Shown here: positions 17,792 through 27,114 of the stretch, in pieces
How positions within the stretch are numbered: the first letter of the stretch is position 1
Layout: each line of letters starts with the position of its first letter
Assembly: GCA_902763835.1 (NCBI GenBank)
Contig: CACWTQ010000001.1
Span: forward strand, 1 to 37,611
Length of the DNA stretch: 37,611 nt
Source of the DNA: an uncultured Ruminococcus sp.
GTDB lineage: Bacteria; Bacillota; Clostridia; Oscillospirales; Acutalibacteraceae
Reading direction: 5' to 3'
Program-made: the position numbers and the translations under genes
The notes under the pieces: model-generated
Seen by the model: the letters and a program-made list of their open reading frames with translations, nothing else
What the model was told of the DNA's origin: nothing
Database searches by the model: none

Positions 17792-18997
17792 TTATTTCGA
17801 CTTATTATAACTCTTACTTGTTTTCAGCACTACTTCATTATAACACGCAAGTGAGTTCGGGTCAATGGCAAGCCGTCTTTTTGCCAAATCCGCAACACTG
17901 AAAGACAATCCGAATGCCATAGCCTCTTCAAGACTTTTCTCCGATAATGCCCTCATTTCCTCTACGCCGTCGTAATCACGCTCCGCACCTGTAAAGTCGG
18001 CGATAAACACGCACTTTTCAAGCAGGCTCATATTTGCCCTGCCCGAGGTATGATAGCGGATTGCATTGAAAACTTCCTCATCGTCAATGCCCATAACGTC
18101 ACGGACAAAAGCCGCACCGGCTATAGCGTGCCACAGTTTCGGAGAGGGACGCTCTATTTCATTCAAAACGATACCCGAATTTTCAATTATTTGCAGCTGT
18201 TCATCTCCGGGAGTTTCCTTAGTAATGTCGTGCAGCATTCCGGCAAGCCTTGCTTTCTTTACATCCGCACCGTATTTCTTTGCAAGTTTCTGAGCCTCAA
18301 CCGAAACATTAAAAGAATGCACATAACGTTTTTCACTCATTCGGGCTTTCAGAACCTTATCGAATCTGTCGTAATTAATTATCGATTTATCCATAAAAAG
18401 ATAATTTGCATAAATATACTTTTCGACTTTCTCATCAACAAATTTTGAAAAGCTTTCATCATTGAAAATATGTTTACGGATTTTGCTTGAAGATATATTA
18501 CTCTTTTTCAAATCGAGAATAACCGTCTTTGCACCCAAATCGTTGTACTGTTTTTCTTTCTCTTTGAGAACATCGATATCATCATCGTTTCTCGGAACTG
18601 TACATATAGTAGCAAGAGAGAAAATCTCCTCGGGTTCTTTCCATTCAAGCAATGTCACAAACATATCCGCACCCGTGATAAGATACAATTCACTTTCGGG
18701 GTACATATCTTTAAGCTGTCTTAAGGTATCGACTGTATAGCTTTTGCCCTCACGCTTAATCTCGATATCGCAAACATCGATTTTCTTAATATCCTCTGTA
18801 GCAAGTCTGCACATATTGAGCCTGTGTTCCGCAGACACCATTTCGCTGTCGCTTTTATGCGGCGGTGTGGCAGTGGGGATAAGCAGGAGCTTATCGAGTT
18901 TTAGCTTCTTAACAAACGCAGTTGCGAGGTTGATATGTGCATTATGTATCGGATTAAAGCTTCCGCCGAACATTGCTATTTTCTTTGGCTGTTTCAT
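17792..18997 (-). CDS. nadD: Fused NadD nicotinate-nucleotide adenylyltransferase and YqeK HD hydrolase
   Basis: 401 residues holding two proteins that are separate neighbours in Bacillus. Residues 1-200 are NadD: GGSFNPIHNAHI at 11-22, the nucleotidyl-transferase signature, PTATPPHK at 41-48 and SSSKIR at 169-174; it makes nicotinate adenine dinucleotide in NAD synthesis. Residues 203-390 are a YqeK-type HD domain with His227, His256-Asp257, His290, His316 and Asp334, expected to hydrolyse diadenosine tetraphosphate symmetrically. The junction is LFMDKS. Both active sites appear intact. The start ATG is 7-15 bases after GGTTGGTG. The fusion puts a NAD-making and an Ap4A-degrading enzyme in one chain, and it keeps the conserved order ahead of rsfS. 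Confidence 0.95.
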   Translation of the reverse strand: MKQPKKIAMFGGSFNPIHNAHINLATAFVKKLKLDKLLLIPTATPPHKSDSEMVSAEHRLNMCRLATEDIKKIDVCDIEIKREGKSYTVDTLRQLKDMYPESELYLITGADMFVTLLEWKEPEEIFSLATICTVPRNDDDIDVLKEKEKQYNDLGAKTVILDLKKSNISSSKIRKHIFNDESFSKFVDEKVEKYIYANYLFMDKSIINYDRFDKVLKARMSEKRYVHSFNVSVEAQKLAKKYGADVKKARLAGMLHDITKETPGDEQLQIIENSGIVLNEIERPSPKLWHAIAGAAFVRDVMGIDDEEVFNAIRYHTSGRANMSLLEKCVFIADFTGAERDYDGVEEMRALSEKSLEEAMAFGLSFSVADLAKRRLAIDPNSLACYNEVVLKTSKSYNKSK

Positions 18998-19069
18998 AGT
19001 TTCACCAACCTTACATTAAATATTGTGTAAACAAACATATCTGTAACAGACTGTATTTCACACAATGAT

Positions 19070-19375
19070 TTACTTCTTTTTGCTCTTCGGAAGAACAATT
19101 TGGGGGTCTTTATCGTTTCTCTTGTAAAGAACAAATTTCGTGCCAATAACCTGAACGACATCTGATTTTGTACTCTCTGCGATACTGTCGGCAACCTCTC
19201 TTACCGACAAATCACAGCTTTCAAGAACTTTACCCTTGATAAGCTCTCTTGCCTTAAGAGCATCGGCGGCTTGCTTAGTAATTTGCTCATTAAGACCGCC
19301 CTTGCCAACCATTAATATTGTATCCGCACTATTTGCGAGCGAACGCAAATATGCTCTCTGTTTACTCGTAATCAT
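19070..19375 (-). CDS. yhbY: YhbY-type RNA-binding (CRM domain) protein
   Basis: 101 residues of the CRM/YhbY family, which associates with pre-50S particles. MITSKQRAYLRSLANS and the loop GKGGLNEQ (residues 24-31, the GxxG-like RNA contact) are diagnostic. The basic C-terminal tail ends KSKKK. It leads the operon with nadD-yqeK, rsfS and leuS. AGGAGGAG precedes the ATG, and a family B repeat begins right behind that site. Confidence 0.95.
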   Translation of the reverse strand: MITSKQRAYLRSLANSADTILMVGKGGLNEQITKQAADALKARELIKGKVLESCDLSVREVADSIAESTKSDVVQVIGTKFVLYKRNDKDPQIVLPKSKKK

Positions 19376-19395
19376 TCTTCTCCTCCTTTTTTTCG

Positions 19396-19440
19396 CACGT
19401 GAAGATAGTTATCTTTTGACGTAACTTTCTCTACCCGACC
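19396..19440. repeat. Family B repeat, copy B5
   Basis: Begins CACGTGAAGATAG and ends CTACCCGACC. The right arm is mutated (ACTTTCTC instead of ACTTCAC), so the stem is weakened. It lies just upstream of the yhbY ribosome-binding site. Copy B6 faces it 152 bases away. Confidence 0.75.
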
Positions 19441-19513
19441 GCAATTTATTCTGATGTGGTAGTTTTTGATCAACTTTATTTTGTACAATAATAATCATAT
19501 CAAATGCTTTTTA

Positions 19514-19543
19514 TTTATATATAATTTTTTTAAAGAATATCAA
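19514..19543 (-). promoter_or_regulatory. Possible promoter of the yhbY-leuS operon
   Basis: TTGATA (19538-19543), 18-base spacer and TATAAA (19514-19519) on the minus strand in an AT-rich tract between copies B5 and B6. Its AT-rich surroundings lower the specificity. Nothing else is seen in the 311-base gap. Confidence 0.45.
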
Positions 19544-19592
19544 ACAAAAAACAATTGTTACTTCCTAACTAATAACTCCAAAAAATACTTTC

Positions 19593-19657
19593 GGTCGGGT
19601 AGTTGAAGTTATTACTTAAAAAGACTATCTTCACGTATCTCCAGCGGGCGTTGCCCG
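19593..19657. repeat. Family B repeat, copy B6
   Basis: Begins GGTCGGG, has a partly degraded stem (GTTGAAG with CTTCACG), then the short hairpin CGGGC/GCCCG with a GTT loop at 19645-19657. Inverted relative to B5. It lies downstream of rdgB. Confidence 0.75.
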
Positions 19658-19686
19658 ATAGAAAAACAAATTTTCACCTATCACAA

Positions 19687-20286
19687 TTACGCATCACGAA
19701 TTATTTTAACTTTTTCATAAAGCAAACGAAGTGCCTTTCCCCTGTGGCTTAGTTTATCCTTTTCTTCGGCTGTCAATTCAGCAAAAGATTTTCCGTTGTC
19801 TGTCAAAAATACGGGGTCATATCCGAAACCTCCGTCGCCTTTCGGCTCTTCCGCAATTATACCGTTGCAAGTTCCCTCTGCCGTAATTATCGTGTTTTCA
19901 TCTATAATACAGCAGATAGAACTTACAAAATGTGCCGTCCTCTTTTCCGTGGGTACACCCTCTAGATTTCTCAGAAGCTTTTCTATTCTCATTTCGTCTG
20001 TTGCGTTCTCGCCTGCATACCTTGCGGAATACACTCCCGGCTCACCATTCAAAGCATCTACAACAAGACCCGAATCGTCCGCAACTGACGGCATACCTGT
20101 CTTTTTAAAAGCGGCTGCCGCCTTGATAAAAGCATTCTCCGCAAAAGTTGTGCCTGTTTCATCAACATCGTCAAGGGATATTCCCTCACTTTTAGCTGTC
20201 ACCGCCGTAATGCCGAGCGGATTTAAAATCCTGTCAAGCTCCGCAGCCTTACCTTTATTATTTGAAGCAATTATAAATTTAGTCAT
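19687..20286 (-). CDS. rdgB: XTP/dITP diphosphatase (RdgB/HAM1)
   Basis: 199 residues of the Ham1/ITPase family, which removes non-canonical purine triphosphates before they enter DNA. Substrate loop SNNKGKAAEL at residues 8-17, catalytic region DDSGLVVDALNGEPGVYSARYAG near 68-90, GDGGFGYDPVF and SHRGKALRLL at the end. ATG at 20284-20286 overlaps the end of ftsY by 8 bases, with GAGG inside the ftsY coding sequence, so the two are translationally linked. A longer frame upstream is a shadow of ftsY. Confidence 0.96.
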   Translation of the reverse strand: MTKFIIASNNKGKAAELDRILNPLGITAVTAKSEGISLDDVDETGTTFAENAFIKAAAAFKKTGMPSVADDSGLVVDALNGEPGVYSARYAGENATDEMRIEKLLRNLEGVPTEKRTAHFVSSICCIIDENTIITAEGTCNGIIAEEPKGDGGFGYDPVFLTDNGKSFAELTAEEKDKLSHRGKALRLLYEKVKIIRDA

Positions 20287-21199
20287 CTTTTTCAACCTCA
20301 AACAAAGCCTTTGCGAACTCCTGCGGATTAAACGGCTGCAAGTCGTCAATCTGCTCACCGACACCAATATACTTAACGGGAACGTCAAGCTCCTCTTTAA
20401 TTGAGAGAACAACACCGCCCTTAGCCGTACCGTCAAGCTTTGTAAGTACAATACCCGTGATACCTGCGGCATTCTTGAACTCTCTTGCCTGATTTACAGC
20501 GTTCTGACCTGTGGTTGCATCAAGAACAAGGAGAACCTCTTTATCTGCATCGGGGAGTTCCCTGTCAATTATTCTGCTGATTTTGGAAAGCTCGTCCATA
20601 AGGTGCTTTTTGTTGTGAAGTCTTCCTGCTGTATCGGCAATGATAACATCTGCTTTCCTCTTTTGGGCAGCGTGGATAGAATCAAACACAACCGCTGCCG
20701 GGTCTGAGCCTTCGTTCTGCTTTATGATGTCGCAGCCGCTTCTGTCCGCCCAAACTTCAAGCTGTTCGATAGCCGCCGCACGGAATGTATCCGCTGCCGA
20801 GAGAAGAACCTTTTTACCGTCTTCACGTAGGTTATTCGCAAGCTTGCCGATAGTGGTAGTCTTGCCGACACCATTCACACCTATAACAAGGATAACCGAA
20901 GGCTTAGTATTGATATTAAGCTCCTGACCGCCCTCGAGCATTTCGGCAATAATTTCCTCCAAAAGACGGTGAACCTCTTTCGGGTTTGTAACACCCTCTT
21001 TTTTAACTTTCTTTCTAAGTTCTTCACAGATTTTCTGTGATGTTGTAATACCGACATCGCCCATTACAAGAAGTTCTTCGAGTTCCTCGAAAAGCTCCTC
21101 GTCTATTTTCGTAAAGGATTTGAGCATTGAGTCAATCTGACCCACAACGCTGTCCCTTGTCTTTTTCAGACCCTCTTTGATTTTAGCAAATAATCCCAT
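20279..21199 (-). CDS. ftsY: Signal recognition particle receptor FtsY
   Basis: 306 residues, the short form without the long acidic A domain of E. coli. SRP GTPase NG domain: helical N domain (about 1-95), G1 GVNGVGKTTT at 107-116, DTAGRLHNK near 190 (G3), TKLDGTAKGG near 253 (G4), and the closing GVGEQIDDLQPFNPQEFAKALF. It receives SRP-bound ribosomes at the membrane. It follows smc with a 133-base gap and overlaps rdgB. The smc-ftsY order is conserved in Firmicutes. Confidence 0.97.
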   Translation of the reverse strand: MGLFAKIKEGLKKTRDSVVGQIDSMLKSFTKIDEELFEELEELLVMGDVGITTSQKICEELRKKVKKEGVTNPKEVHRLLEEIIAEMLEGGQELNINTKPSVILVIGVNGVGKTTTIGKLANNLREDGKKVLLSAADTFRAAAIEQLEVWADRSGCDIIKQNEGSDPAAVVFDSIHAAQKRKADVIIADTAGRLHNKKHLMDELSKISRIIDRELPDADKEVLLVLDATTGQNAVNQAREFKNAAGITGIVLTKLDGTAKGGVVLSIKEELDVPVKYIGVGEQIDDLQPFNPQEFAKALFEVEKDD

Positions 21200-21332
21200 A
21201 AAATCACCCCTGGCTGTAATTTTTAATTTGCTGTAAAATTTTTGTATGTGTTTTTTATTTATAAATTATACTAATATTTTTTAACGTGAGAGTTTTTTAC
21301 ACAAAATTCTCTGCGTGTGCTTTCTTTATTAT

Positions 21333-24300
21333 TTATCTCAGGTTCGTGAATCCCGCTGCAACTTCGCTTGAATGAAGTTCGAGAAGCTTTGAAATTCCCT
21401 CGTCCTGCATTGTGACACCGTACAAAACATCGGCTTCTTCCATTGTACCTCTTCTGTGGGTAATCAAGATAAACTGCGTGTTGTCGTTCATCTTTCTGAG
21501 ATACTGAGCAAATCTGTCAACGTTTACCTCGTCAAGTGCCGCTTCTATCTCGTCCATTACACAGAACGGTGCAGGACTTACTTTCATAATCGCAAAGTAA
21601 AGTGCAATCGCAACCAATGCTCTCTCGCCGCCCGACAGAAGCTCCAGATGTGAAACAAGCTTGCCCGGAGGGTGACACTTGATGTCAATTCCACTGTTGA
21701 GAATATCTTCCTCGTTCGTAAGCGACAATGAAGCATTTCCGCCGCCGAAAAGTTCCTTGAACGTTTCACCGAAATTCTTGTTAATCATTGCAAAACGTTC
21801 TATGAAAATTTCTTTCATCTGCTTAGTCAAGTCACCGATAAGAGTTGTAATTTCTCTCTTTGATTTCTCAACATCTCCGACCTGAGTTTTCATAAACTCG
21901 TATCTTTCGGAAACCTCTTTGTACTCTTCAATCGCCGCAACGTTTACGCTGCCAAGACCCTTGATTTTTGATTTCAGTTCGTTCAGACGTTTCTGTGCAG
22001 CCGTGATATTTTCAATCGTGATTGCCGTTTCCTGTGCCTGACGTGGAGTCAGCTCGTACTCCTCCCAAAGCTTTCTTGTGATATCTTCATACTGCTTGTT
22101 GAGGTTGTTTTTCCTTTCTTCAAGACGTGCAAGCTCTCTGCCGATTTGCTCTCTTTCAGCAGACTTGTCACGCTCCAGCTGTCGGAGTTCGGCACTGCGT
22201 TTTTCAAGCATTGCACGCTTTCCGCTTAAATCGGCAACTCTTTCATTATTGGCGGCAACTGTTCGCCTTAGCTTCATCTCTTCGTCATTATACGTAAAGA
22301 TTGCAGTTTCAATCTCCTTGTTGAGATTTTTCGCCTTTTGTATTTCCTCGAGAATTTCCGCTCGCTTAATGCTCTGGTCGGAGCTTGTAATCTCCGCCTG
22401 TGCTATGTCGGCTTTCAGAACCTCGATATCCTTTTCCAACGCAAGAGTTTCAAGCTTTATATCCTGTAGTTCGCTTGTGAGAGTTTCTCTCTTTTCGCTC
22501 ATCTCTGCTATCGTGCCCGAAAGATTATCTATATTCTCCTGAACCTTGTCAATCTCACTTTCGATTTTATCAAGCTGCGTTTCGGCTTTTTCAAGAGATT
22601 CGCTGAGGAATTCCCTTTTATCTTCAAGCTCCTCTTTTTCAAGTTCCAAATCTTGAATAGTCGTTTGGAGAGATTTAATCTGGTCGTCCGCAGACTTACA
22701 CTCCGCCTCTACTCTGAACTTATCCTCCTGAACACGTGAAAGACTTGTTCTGCTCTCCACAAGCTTTGCTTCAATACTTCCGCATTCAGCTTGAATCTGA
22801 GTGTAAATATTTTTCGACTTTTCGATTTTATCGTTTAACTCCGCAAGCTTTTTCTTGTCTTTCTCAATCTCGCTGACACGGCTTAACAAACCTGTTTTCT
22901 TATTAAGCGAACCACCTGTGAGAGAACCGCCTGCATTCACAACCTGACCGTCAAGTGTTACCACTCTGAAACGGTAATTGTAACGTCTTGCAATTTCAAC
23001 TGCACGGTCGAGATTTTCGGCTATACATATACGTCCGAGAAGTGACCTCAGAATACCGTTATACTGCGGCTCGCACGTACACAGAGTACTAGCCACGCCA
23101 ACAAAGCCTTTACAGTTTTCAAGTCCCTTTTCCTGAAGTTCATTGCCCTTGATAGTAGACATAGGGAGAAAGGTTGCACGTCCTGCATCTCTCTTTTTGA
23201 GGAAAGCAATCGCACGTTTAGCGTCCTCTTCGGTTGCCGTTACTATATTCTGCATAGCCGCACCGAGAGCCGTTTCAATAGCCACAGCATATTCAGTAGG
23301 AACTTTGATTACTCTCGACACAGGACCGTGAATACCCTGCAAGTTGCCGTTTCTCGATTCCTTGACAACAACCTTAACACTCTGATTAAAACCTTCGAGA
23401 TTACGCTCCATATTTTCCAAAAAAGAAATATGTCTTTTAACCTCGTTGATATCAAGATTCAGCTTGTCGTTTTGGGCTTTTATCTCGTCACGCTTTTGCT
23501 GTTTCTGAGTAAGCATAAGTTCATAGCCTTTGACGGAATTTTTGAGATTTTCAAAGCCGTCCGCTGCTTCCTCACGCATTGCCCTGTAATCGGAGAAAGC
23601 TTCCTGTAATTCTTCAAGCTGCATATTTTTAGTATACAACGATTGTCCGATATTTTCAAGACGTGAATTCAAATCCGACACTGCTGTTTCGCCTGTCATC
23701 TTCGCAACTCTTGCATTTGCAAGCTCGATATTTAGCTTGGTGAGCTTACTGTTATATTCATTCAGAAGAGTGGAACTCTTACCGTCGTTCTCAACAAGAT
23801 TTGAAAGGAGAACGGTAGTATTGTTGAACTCCTCTTTTTTCTCGGCTAGTGTGGATTCGTAATCCTTGACTTTAAGCTTCTTTTCTTCGGCTTCACGTTT
23901 AATGTTTTCACATACAACGTCAAGCTGATTGAGGTCATTATTTAGTCTGTCGATATTGGAAAGGTTATGCGTAATATTATTTTCCTCAACGGATATTTTC
24001 GCCCGAATATCACTGACCTGTTTTTCAAGGTCGGCATTAACTCTTCGGATTTCGTCCATTTTAGCGGAATATTCGCCTGTGGAATTATAAATATCTTCTG
24101 TTTCCTTTTCTATGCTCTCCAAAGTTTTGACAGCACTTTCGTGCTGGTCTTTCGCAATGGTGATTTTGTCCTCCTGCTCCCTTAGAATTTTTTTCGACTT
24201 TTCTAGGGTATCAAGCCAAAGTGCAATTTCAAGCCCCTCTTTCTCCTTAGAGTATTCGAGAAACAATGTCGCTTTTTTAGCCTGCTTTTCTAGAGGACCT

Positions 24301-24905
24301 ACTCTGTCTTCAAGTTCGGCAAGAATATCACGAAGTCGGAGGAGATTTTCCTCAGTCTGATTGAGTTTTCTTTCGGCTTCGGTTTTTCTGTAGCGGTAAC
24401 GGGAAATACCCGAGGCTTCCTCGAAAATCTCTCGTCTGTCCTCACTTTTTGAAGCAACGATAGAATCTATTTTACCCTGACTAATCATAGAGTAGCCGTC
24501 ACGACCCAGACCCGTATCCATAAAAAGCTCGTGGATATCCTTAAGTCTGACGGCGGCTTTGTTTATAAGATATTCACTGTCGCCTGAACGGTAGTAACGT
24601 CTTGTAACGGCAACGCTGTCGCCGTCGAACGGCAAATCTCTGTCTTTGTTTTCGATAGTCAGAGTAACCTCGGCATAGCCTGTTTTTTTTCGGTTATCCG
24701 TACCGTTGAAAACGACATCTTCCATTTTTGAGCAGCGGAGAGCTTTTGGCGACTGCTCGCCTAAAACCCAACGGATAGCGTCACTGATGTTACTTTTGCC
24801 TGAACCATTCGGACCTACTACAGAGGTGATTCCTCTATCAAAGGTTAATTTAGTTTTATCGGGAAAGGTTTTAAATCCCTGAATTTCCAATGATTTTAAA
24901 AGCAA
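21333..24905 (-). CDS. smc: Chromosome partition protein SMC
   Basis: 1190 residues, full-length bacterial SMC, the ATPase core of condensin. N-terminal Walker A GPNGSGKSN at 31-39 and the Q-loop region; long coiled coil; hinge at about 520-640 with RVVTLDGQVVNAGGSLTGGS; second coiled coil; ABC signature LSGGERALVAIAL near 1090 and Walker B FCVMDEIEAALDE near 1115. Partners ScpA and ScpB are not in the window. The start codon is TTG, with GAGGTG 6 bases upstream. It follows rnc and the radical SAM gene, with a broken acetyltransferase and a family B repeat in between. Confidence 0.98.
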   Translation of the reverse strand: MLLKSLEIQGFKTFPDKTKLTFDRGITSVVGPNGSGKSNISDAIRWVLGEQSPKALRCSKMEDVVFNGTDNRKKTGYAEVTLTIENKDRDLPFDGDSVAVTRRYYRSGDSEYLINKAAVRLKDIHELFMDTGLGRDGYSMISQGKIDSIVASKSEDRREIFEEASGISRYRYRKTEAERKLNQTEENLLRLRDILAELEDRVGPLEKQAKKATLFLEYSKEKEGLEIALWLDTLEKSKKILREQEDKITIAKDQHESAVKTLESIEKETEDIYNSTGEYSAKMDEIRRVNADLEKQVSDIRAKISVEENNITHNLSNIDRLNNDLNQLDVVCENIKREAEEKKLKVKDYESTLAEKKEEFNNTTVLLSNLVENDGKSSTLLNEYNSKLTKLNIELANARVAKMTGETAVSDLNSRLENIGQSLYTKNMQLEELQEAFSDYRAMREEAADGFENLKNSVKGYELMLTQKQQKRDEIKAQNDKLNLDINEVKRHISFLENMERNLEGFNQSVKVVVKESRNGNLQGIHGPVSRVIKVPTEYAVAIETALGAAMQNIVTATEEDAKRAIAFLKKRDAGRATFLPMSTIKGNELQEKGLENCKGFVGVASTLCTCEPQYNGILRSLLGRICIAENLDRAVEIARRYNYRFRVVTLDGQVVNAGGSLTGGSLNKKTGLLSRVSEIEKDKKKLAELNDKIEKSKNIYTQIQAECGSIEAKLVESRTSLSRVQEDKFRVEAECKSADDQIKSLQTTIQDLELEKEELEDKREFLSESLEKAETQLDKIESEIDKVQENIDNLSGTIAEMSEKRETLTSELQDIKLETLALEKDIEVLKADIAQAEITSSDQSIKRAEILEEIQKAKNLNKEIETAIFTYNDEEMKLRRTVAANNERVADLSGKRAMLEKRSAELRQLERDKSAEREQIGRELARLEERKNNLNKQYEDITRKLWEEYELTPRQAQETAITIENITAAQKRLNELKSKIKGLGSVNVAAIEEYKEVSERYEFMKTQVGDVEKSKREITTLIGDLTKQMKEIFIERFAMINKNFGETFKELFGGGNASLSLTNEEDILNSGIDIKCHPPGKLVSHLELLSGGERALVAIALYFAIMKVSPAPFCVMDEIEAALDEVNVDRFAQYLRKMNDNTQFILITHRRGTMEEADVLYGVTMQDEGISKLLELHSSEVAAGFTNLR

Positions 24906-24922
24906 TTAATTCACCTCTTTTT

Positions 24923-24988
24923 GCGGACAACGTCCGCACGAAATACGTGAAGACAGTCCTTTTTATTTTTAACTTCATGTACCCGACC
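24923..24988. repeat. Family B repeat, copy B7
   Basis: Short hairpin GCGGAC/GTCCGC with an AAC loop (24923-24937), then the GTGAAG stem with a slightly mutated right arm (ACTTCATG) and the edge ACCCGACC at 24988. It lies between smc and the GNAT remnant, whose out-of-frame continuation reads through it. Confidence 0.8.
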
Positions 24989-25022
24989 GCAAGTTTTTTT
25001 TGCGTGAATAACAACATTTATA

Positions 25023-25396
25023 TTATCTCTCCGCTTCCAGTTCCAAACACCTCCATTTTTCACCGAATACGGAATAACACTCGGGTTCGTCAAGCGGAAC
25101 GTCTTTGAATCATCTACAATTACGAATCCGAAACGCAGAGTTTTCTTTTCTTTGTCTGTGAATCTCATAATCAGATGTCCGACAATGCCGCTCTTGTCAA
25201 AGGCTGTCATCGGGTAAAAATTATCGGGTTCGGTGCAGTCGCCGTTACAGTCAACGTACTTTTTATTCATATCATCTTCTGTAATAGGGAAAGTATCGTA
25301 TCTGTCGGAAGTCCATTTTCTGAAAGCGACTTCGTCCTTGCACCATGTAACGATTGTTTTTGCATCACAGCTTTTGTAGGGTCTTAGTCTGAGCAT
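25023..25396 (-). pseudogene. GNAT acetyltransferase gene with internal deletion
   Basis: The N-terminal half is a normal GNAT start (MLRLRPYKSCDAKTIVTWC, then GIVGHLIMRF and RFGFVIVDD) behind an AAGGAGG ribosome-binding site. At the point where the acetyl-CoA-binding motif RGKGYG should follow, the frame breaks. The other frame continues FKDVPLDEPECYSVFGEK, then WRCLELEAER and TAA at 25023-25025, which is a normal GNAT C-terminus. So the central acetyl-CoA core has been deleted and the joint is out of frame. The current frame runs on through copy B7 to 24911 and gives 161 residues with a foreign tail. No activity is expected. Confidence 0.85.
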
Positions 25397-25409
25397 ATAT
25401 TTTTCCTCC

Positions 25410-26405
25410 TTAAAGAATCCTCAGCTCATACGTCCCAAGCGTATTATCCCGAACAGTCTTAACGTCATATCCCATATCGTGAAGTGTCAAAACATTGCTC
25501 CTCTTCTGCCCCACAAATTTTGAAACACTCTTAGAATTAACCGCAACATTAACAGCCGTATCCGTGGGGATTTTCTTTTCCCTGCATAATCTCAGAAACT
25601 CGTCAAGCATTATTTTACTCTCGCAAAGCTCCTTAAACGCAGGGTGATAATTATTGTAAAGCATACCGTTTTCCAAATCATCACTGTAGTGAAGTCCAAG
25701 TCGGATAACCTCTATGTTATTTTCCGAAAACATTTTCAACAACAAAGCACACAGATTAACCGACTCTTCAAGAGTATCGGGCTTATATTCTCCGCTGTCA
25801 TACAAAGTACCGAGCATAGTATTTTCAATTGTTATTGTCGGATAAATTCGAACAGTATCGGGAGCAAGCGAAATTATTTCTTTTGCGGTAAAGATATCCT
25901 TTTCAAAGTCGCTTTTGTAAAGTCCCGTCATCATCTGCAAGCCTAAAGAAAATCCGTATTCCTTAATCAGCCGTGACGAGCGTTTAACGTCCTCTGCGGT
26001 ATGTCCTCTGAGATTAGCCGTCAAAACATCGTCGCACATACTTTGAGCACCCAGTTCAATTGAAGTCACACTGTACTTTTTAAGTATAGTCAAAACTTCT
26101 TCATCAATTGCGTCGGGTCTGGTTGAAAGACGAATTCCGCTAACCGTTTTATCCTCAACATATTTATACGCACACTTCAAAAGCAATAACATATATTCCC
26201 TGTCAATTGCCGTAAAGCTTCCTCCAAAAAAAGCTATCTCATAGTCGTAATTTTTCGCATATGTGACCGCAGTTTTTACGGCATTGTCGATATCCTTTTC
26301 GGTCGGCTGATACCGAACTCCGGTTATACTTCTCTGATTGCAGAAAGAACACTGATGAGGACAGCCGTTATGCGGTACGAAAATAGCAATATTACCATGC
26401 TTCAT
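25410..26405 (-). CDS. Elp3-like radical SAM protein
   Basis: 331 residues. Iron-sulphur motif CPHQCSFC with cysteines 15, 19 and 22; FFGGSFTAID, RLSTRPDAID, SIELGAQSM and the RLGLHYSDDL segment are the COG1243 pattern. Unlike true Elp3 it lacks a C-terminal acetyltransferase domain. Genes of this type lie between rnc and smc in many Clostridia, and a role in tRNA or other RNA modification is often assumed, not proven. It begins 1 base after the rnc stop, so the two are translationally coupled. Confidence 0.88.
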   Translation of the reverse strand: MKHGNIAIFVPHNGCPHQCSFCNQRSITGVRYQPTEKDIDNAVKTAVTYAKNYDYEIAFFGGSFTAIDREYMLLLLKCAYKYVEDKTVSGIRLSTRPDAIDEEVLTILKKYSVTSIELGAQSMCDDVLTANLRGHTAEDVKRSSRLIKEYGFSLGLQMMTGLYKSDFEKDIFTAKEIISLAPDTVRIYPTITIENTMLGTLYDSGEYKPDTLEESVNLCALLLKMFSENNIEVIRLGLHYSDDLENGMLYNNYHPAFKELCESKIMLDEFLRLCREKKIPTDTAVNVAVNSKSVSKFVGQKRSNVLTLHDMGYDVKTVRDNTLGTYELRIL

Positions 26406-26406
26406 A

Positions 26407-27108
26407 TCAATAACCCATAAGCTCCAAGGCTTCCCGTGCGGCTTGCTGTTCGGCTTCTTTTTTGCTTCTTCCGCCGCCCTTACCGATTACATTGCTGTTG
26501 AGGTGAACTTCAACAACAAAATGTTTATCGTGGTCGGGACCTGTTTCCTTAACGAGAACATATGTAAGTTTTTCCTCGGGGTTCTTTTGAATAATCTCCT
26601 GTAAAGCTGTTTTGTAGTCCTTAAACTTTTTCGGCTTTGAGCTTTTAATGTCGGGAATAACAAATCTGAAAATGAAATTTCTGGCAGGCTCTATTCCGCC
26701 GTCAAGATAAATTGCCGCAATCAAAGCTTCAAAGGCATCGGATAAAATCGATGGTCTGTCGTCACCGCCCGAACGTTTCTCTCCCTTGGAAAGACGTATA
26801 TGCTTGCCGAGTTCAATTTGCTTTGCATAGACATAAAGCGACTTCTCACAAACAAGAGATGCTCTCAGCTTAGTGAGTTTTCCCTCCGGCAAATCGGGAC
26901 AGTGAAGATAAATATAATTCGAAACTACAATACCGAGAACACTGTCACCGAGAAACTCCAATCGTTCGTTATACTTAATACCGCCCTTGGCTTCGTTGGC
27001 AAAAGATGAATGAGTGAGTGCGGTTGTCAACAAATCCTTGTTTTTAAATTCGTAGCCGATAAGCCTGTGCAATTCTTTGTAGTCAAGTTTATTTTCAGCT
27101 GTTTGCAT
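26407..27108 (-). CDS. rnc: Ribonuclease III
   Basis: 233 residues. The RNase III domain (about 8-155) has the signature NERLEFLGDSVL at 47-58 and DAFEALIAAIYLDGG; a double-stranded-RNA-binding domain (about 160-233) ends GKGGGRSKKEAEQQAAREALELM. It processes rRNA and cuts double-stranded RNA as a dimer. The GAGGTGA ribosome-binding site contains the plsX stop codon. No acpP gene lies between plsX and rnc, unlike in most Firmicutes. Confidence 0.98.
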   Translation of the reverse strand: MQTAENKLDYKELHRLIGYEFKNKDLLTTALTHSSFANEAKGGIKYNERLEFLGDSVLGIVVSNYIYLHCPDLPEGKLTKLRASLVCEKSLYVYAKQIELGKHIRLSKGEKRSGGDDRPSILSDAFEALIAAIYLDGGIEPARNFIFRFVIPDIKSSKPKKFKDYKTALQEIIQKNPEEKLTYVLVKETGPDHDKHFVVEVHLNSNVIGKGGGRSKKEAEQQAAREALELMGY

Positions 27109-27114
27109 AAATAA

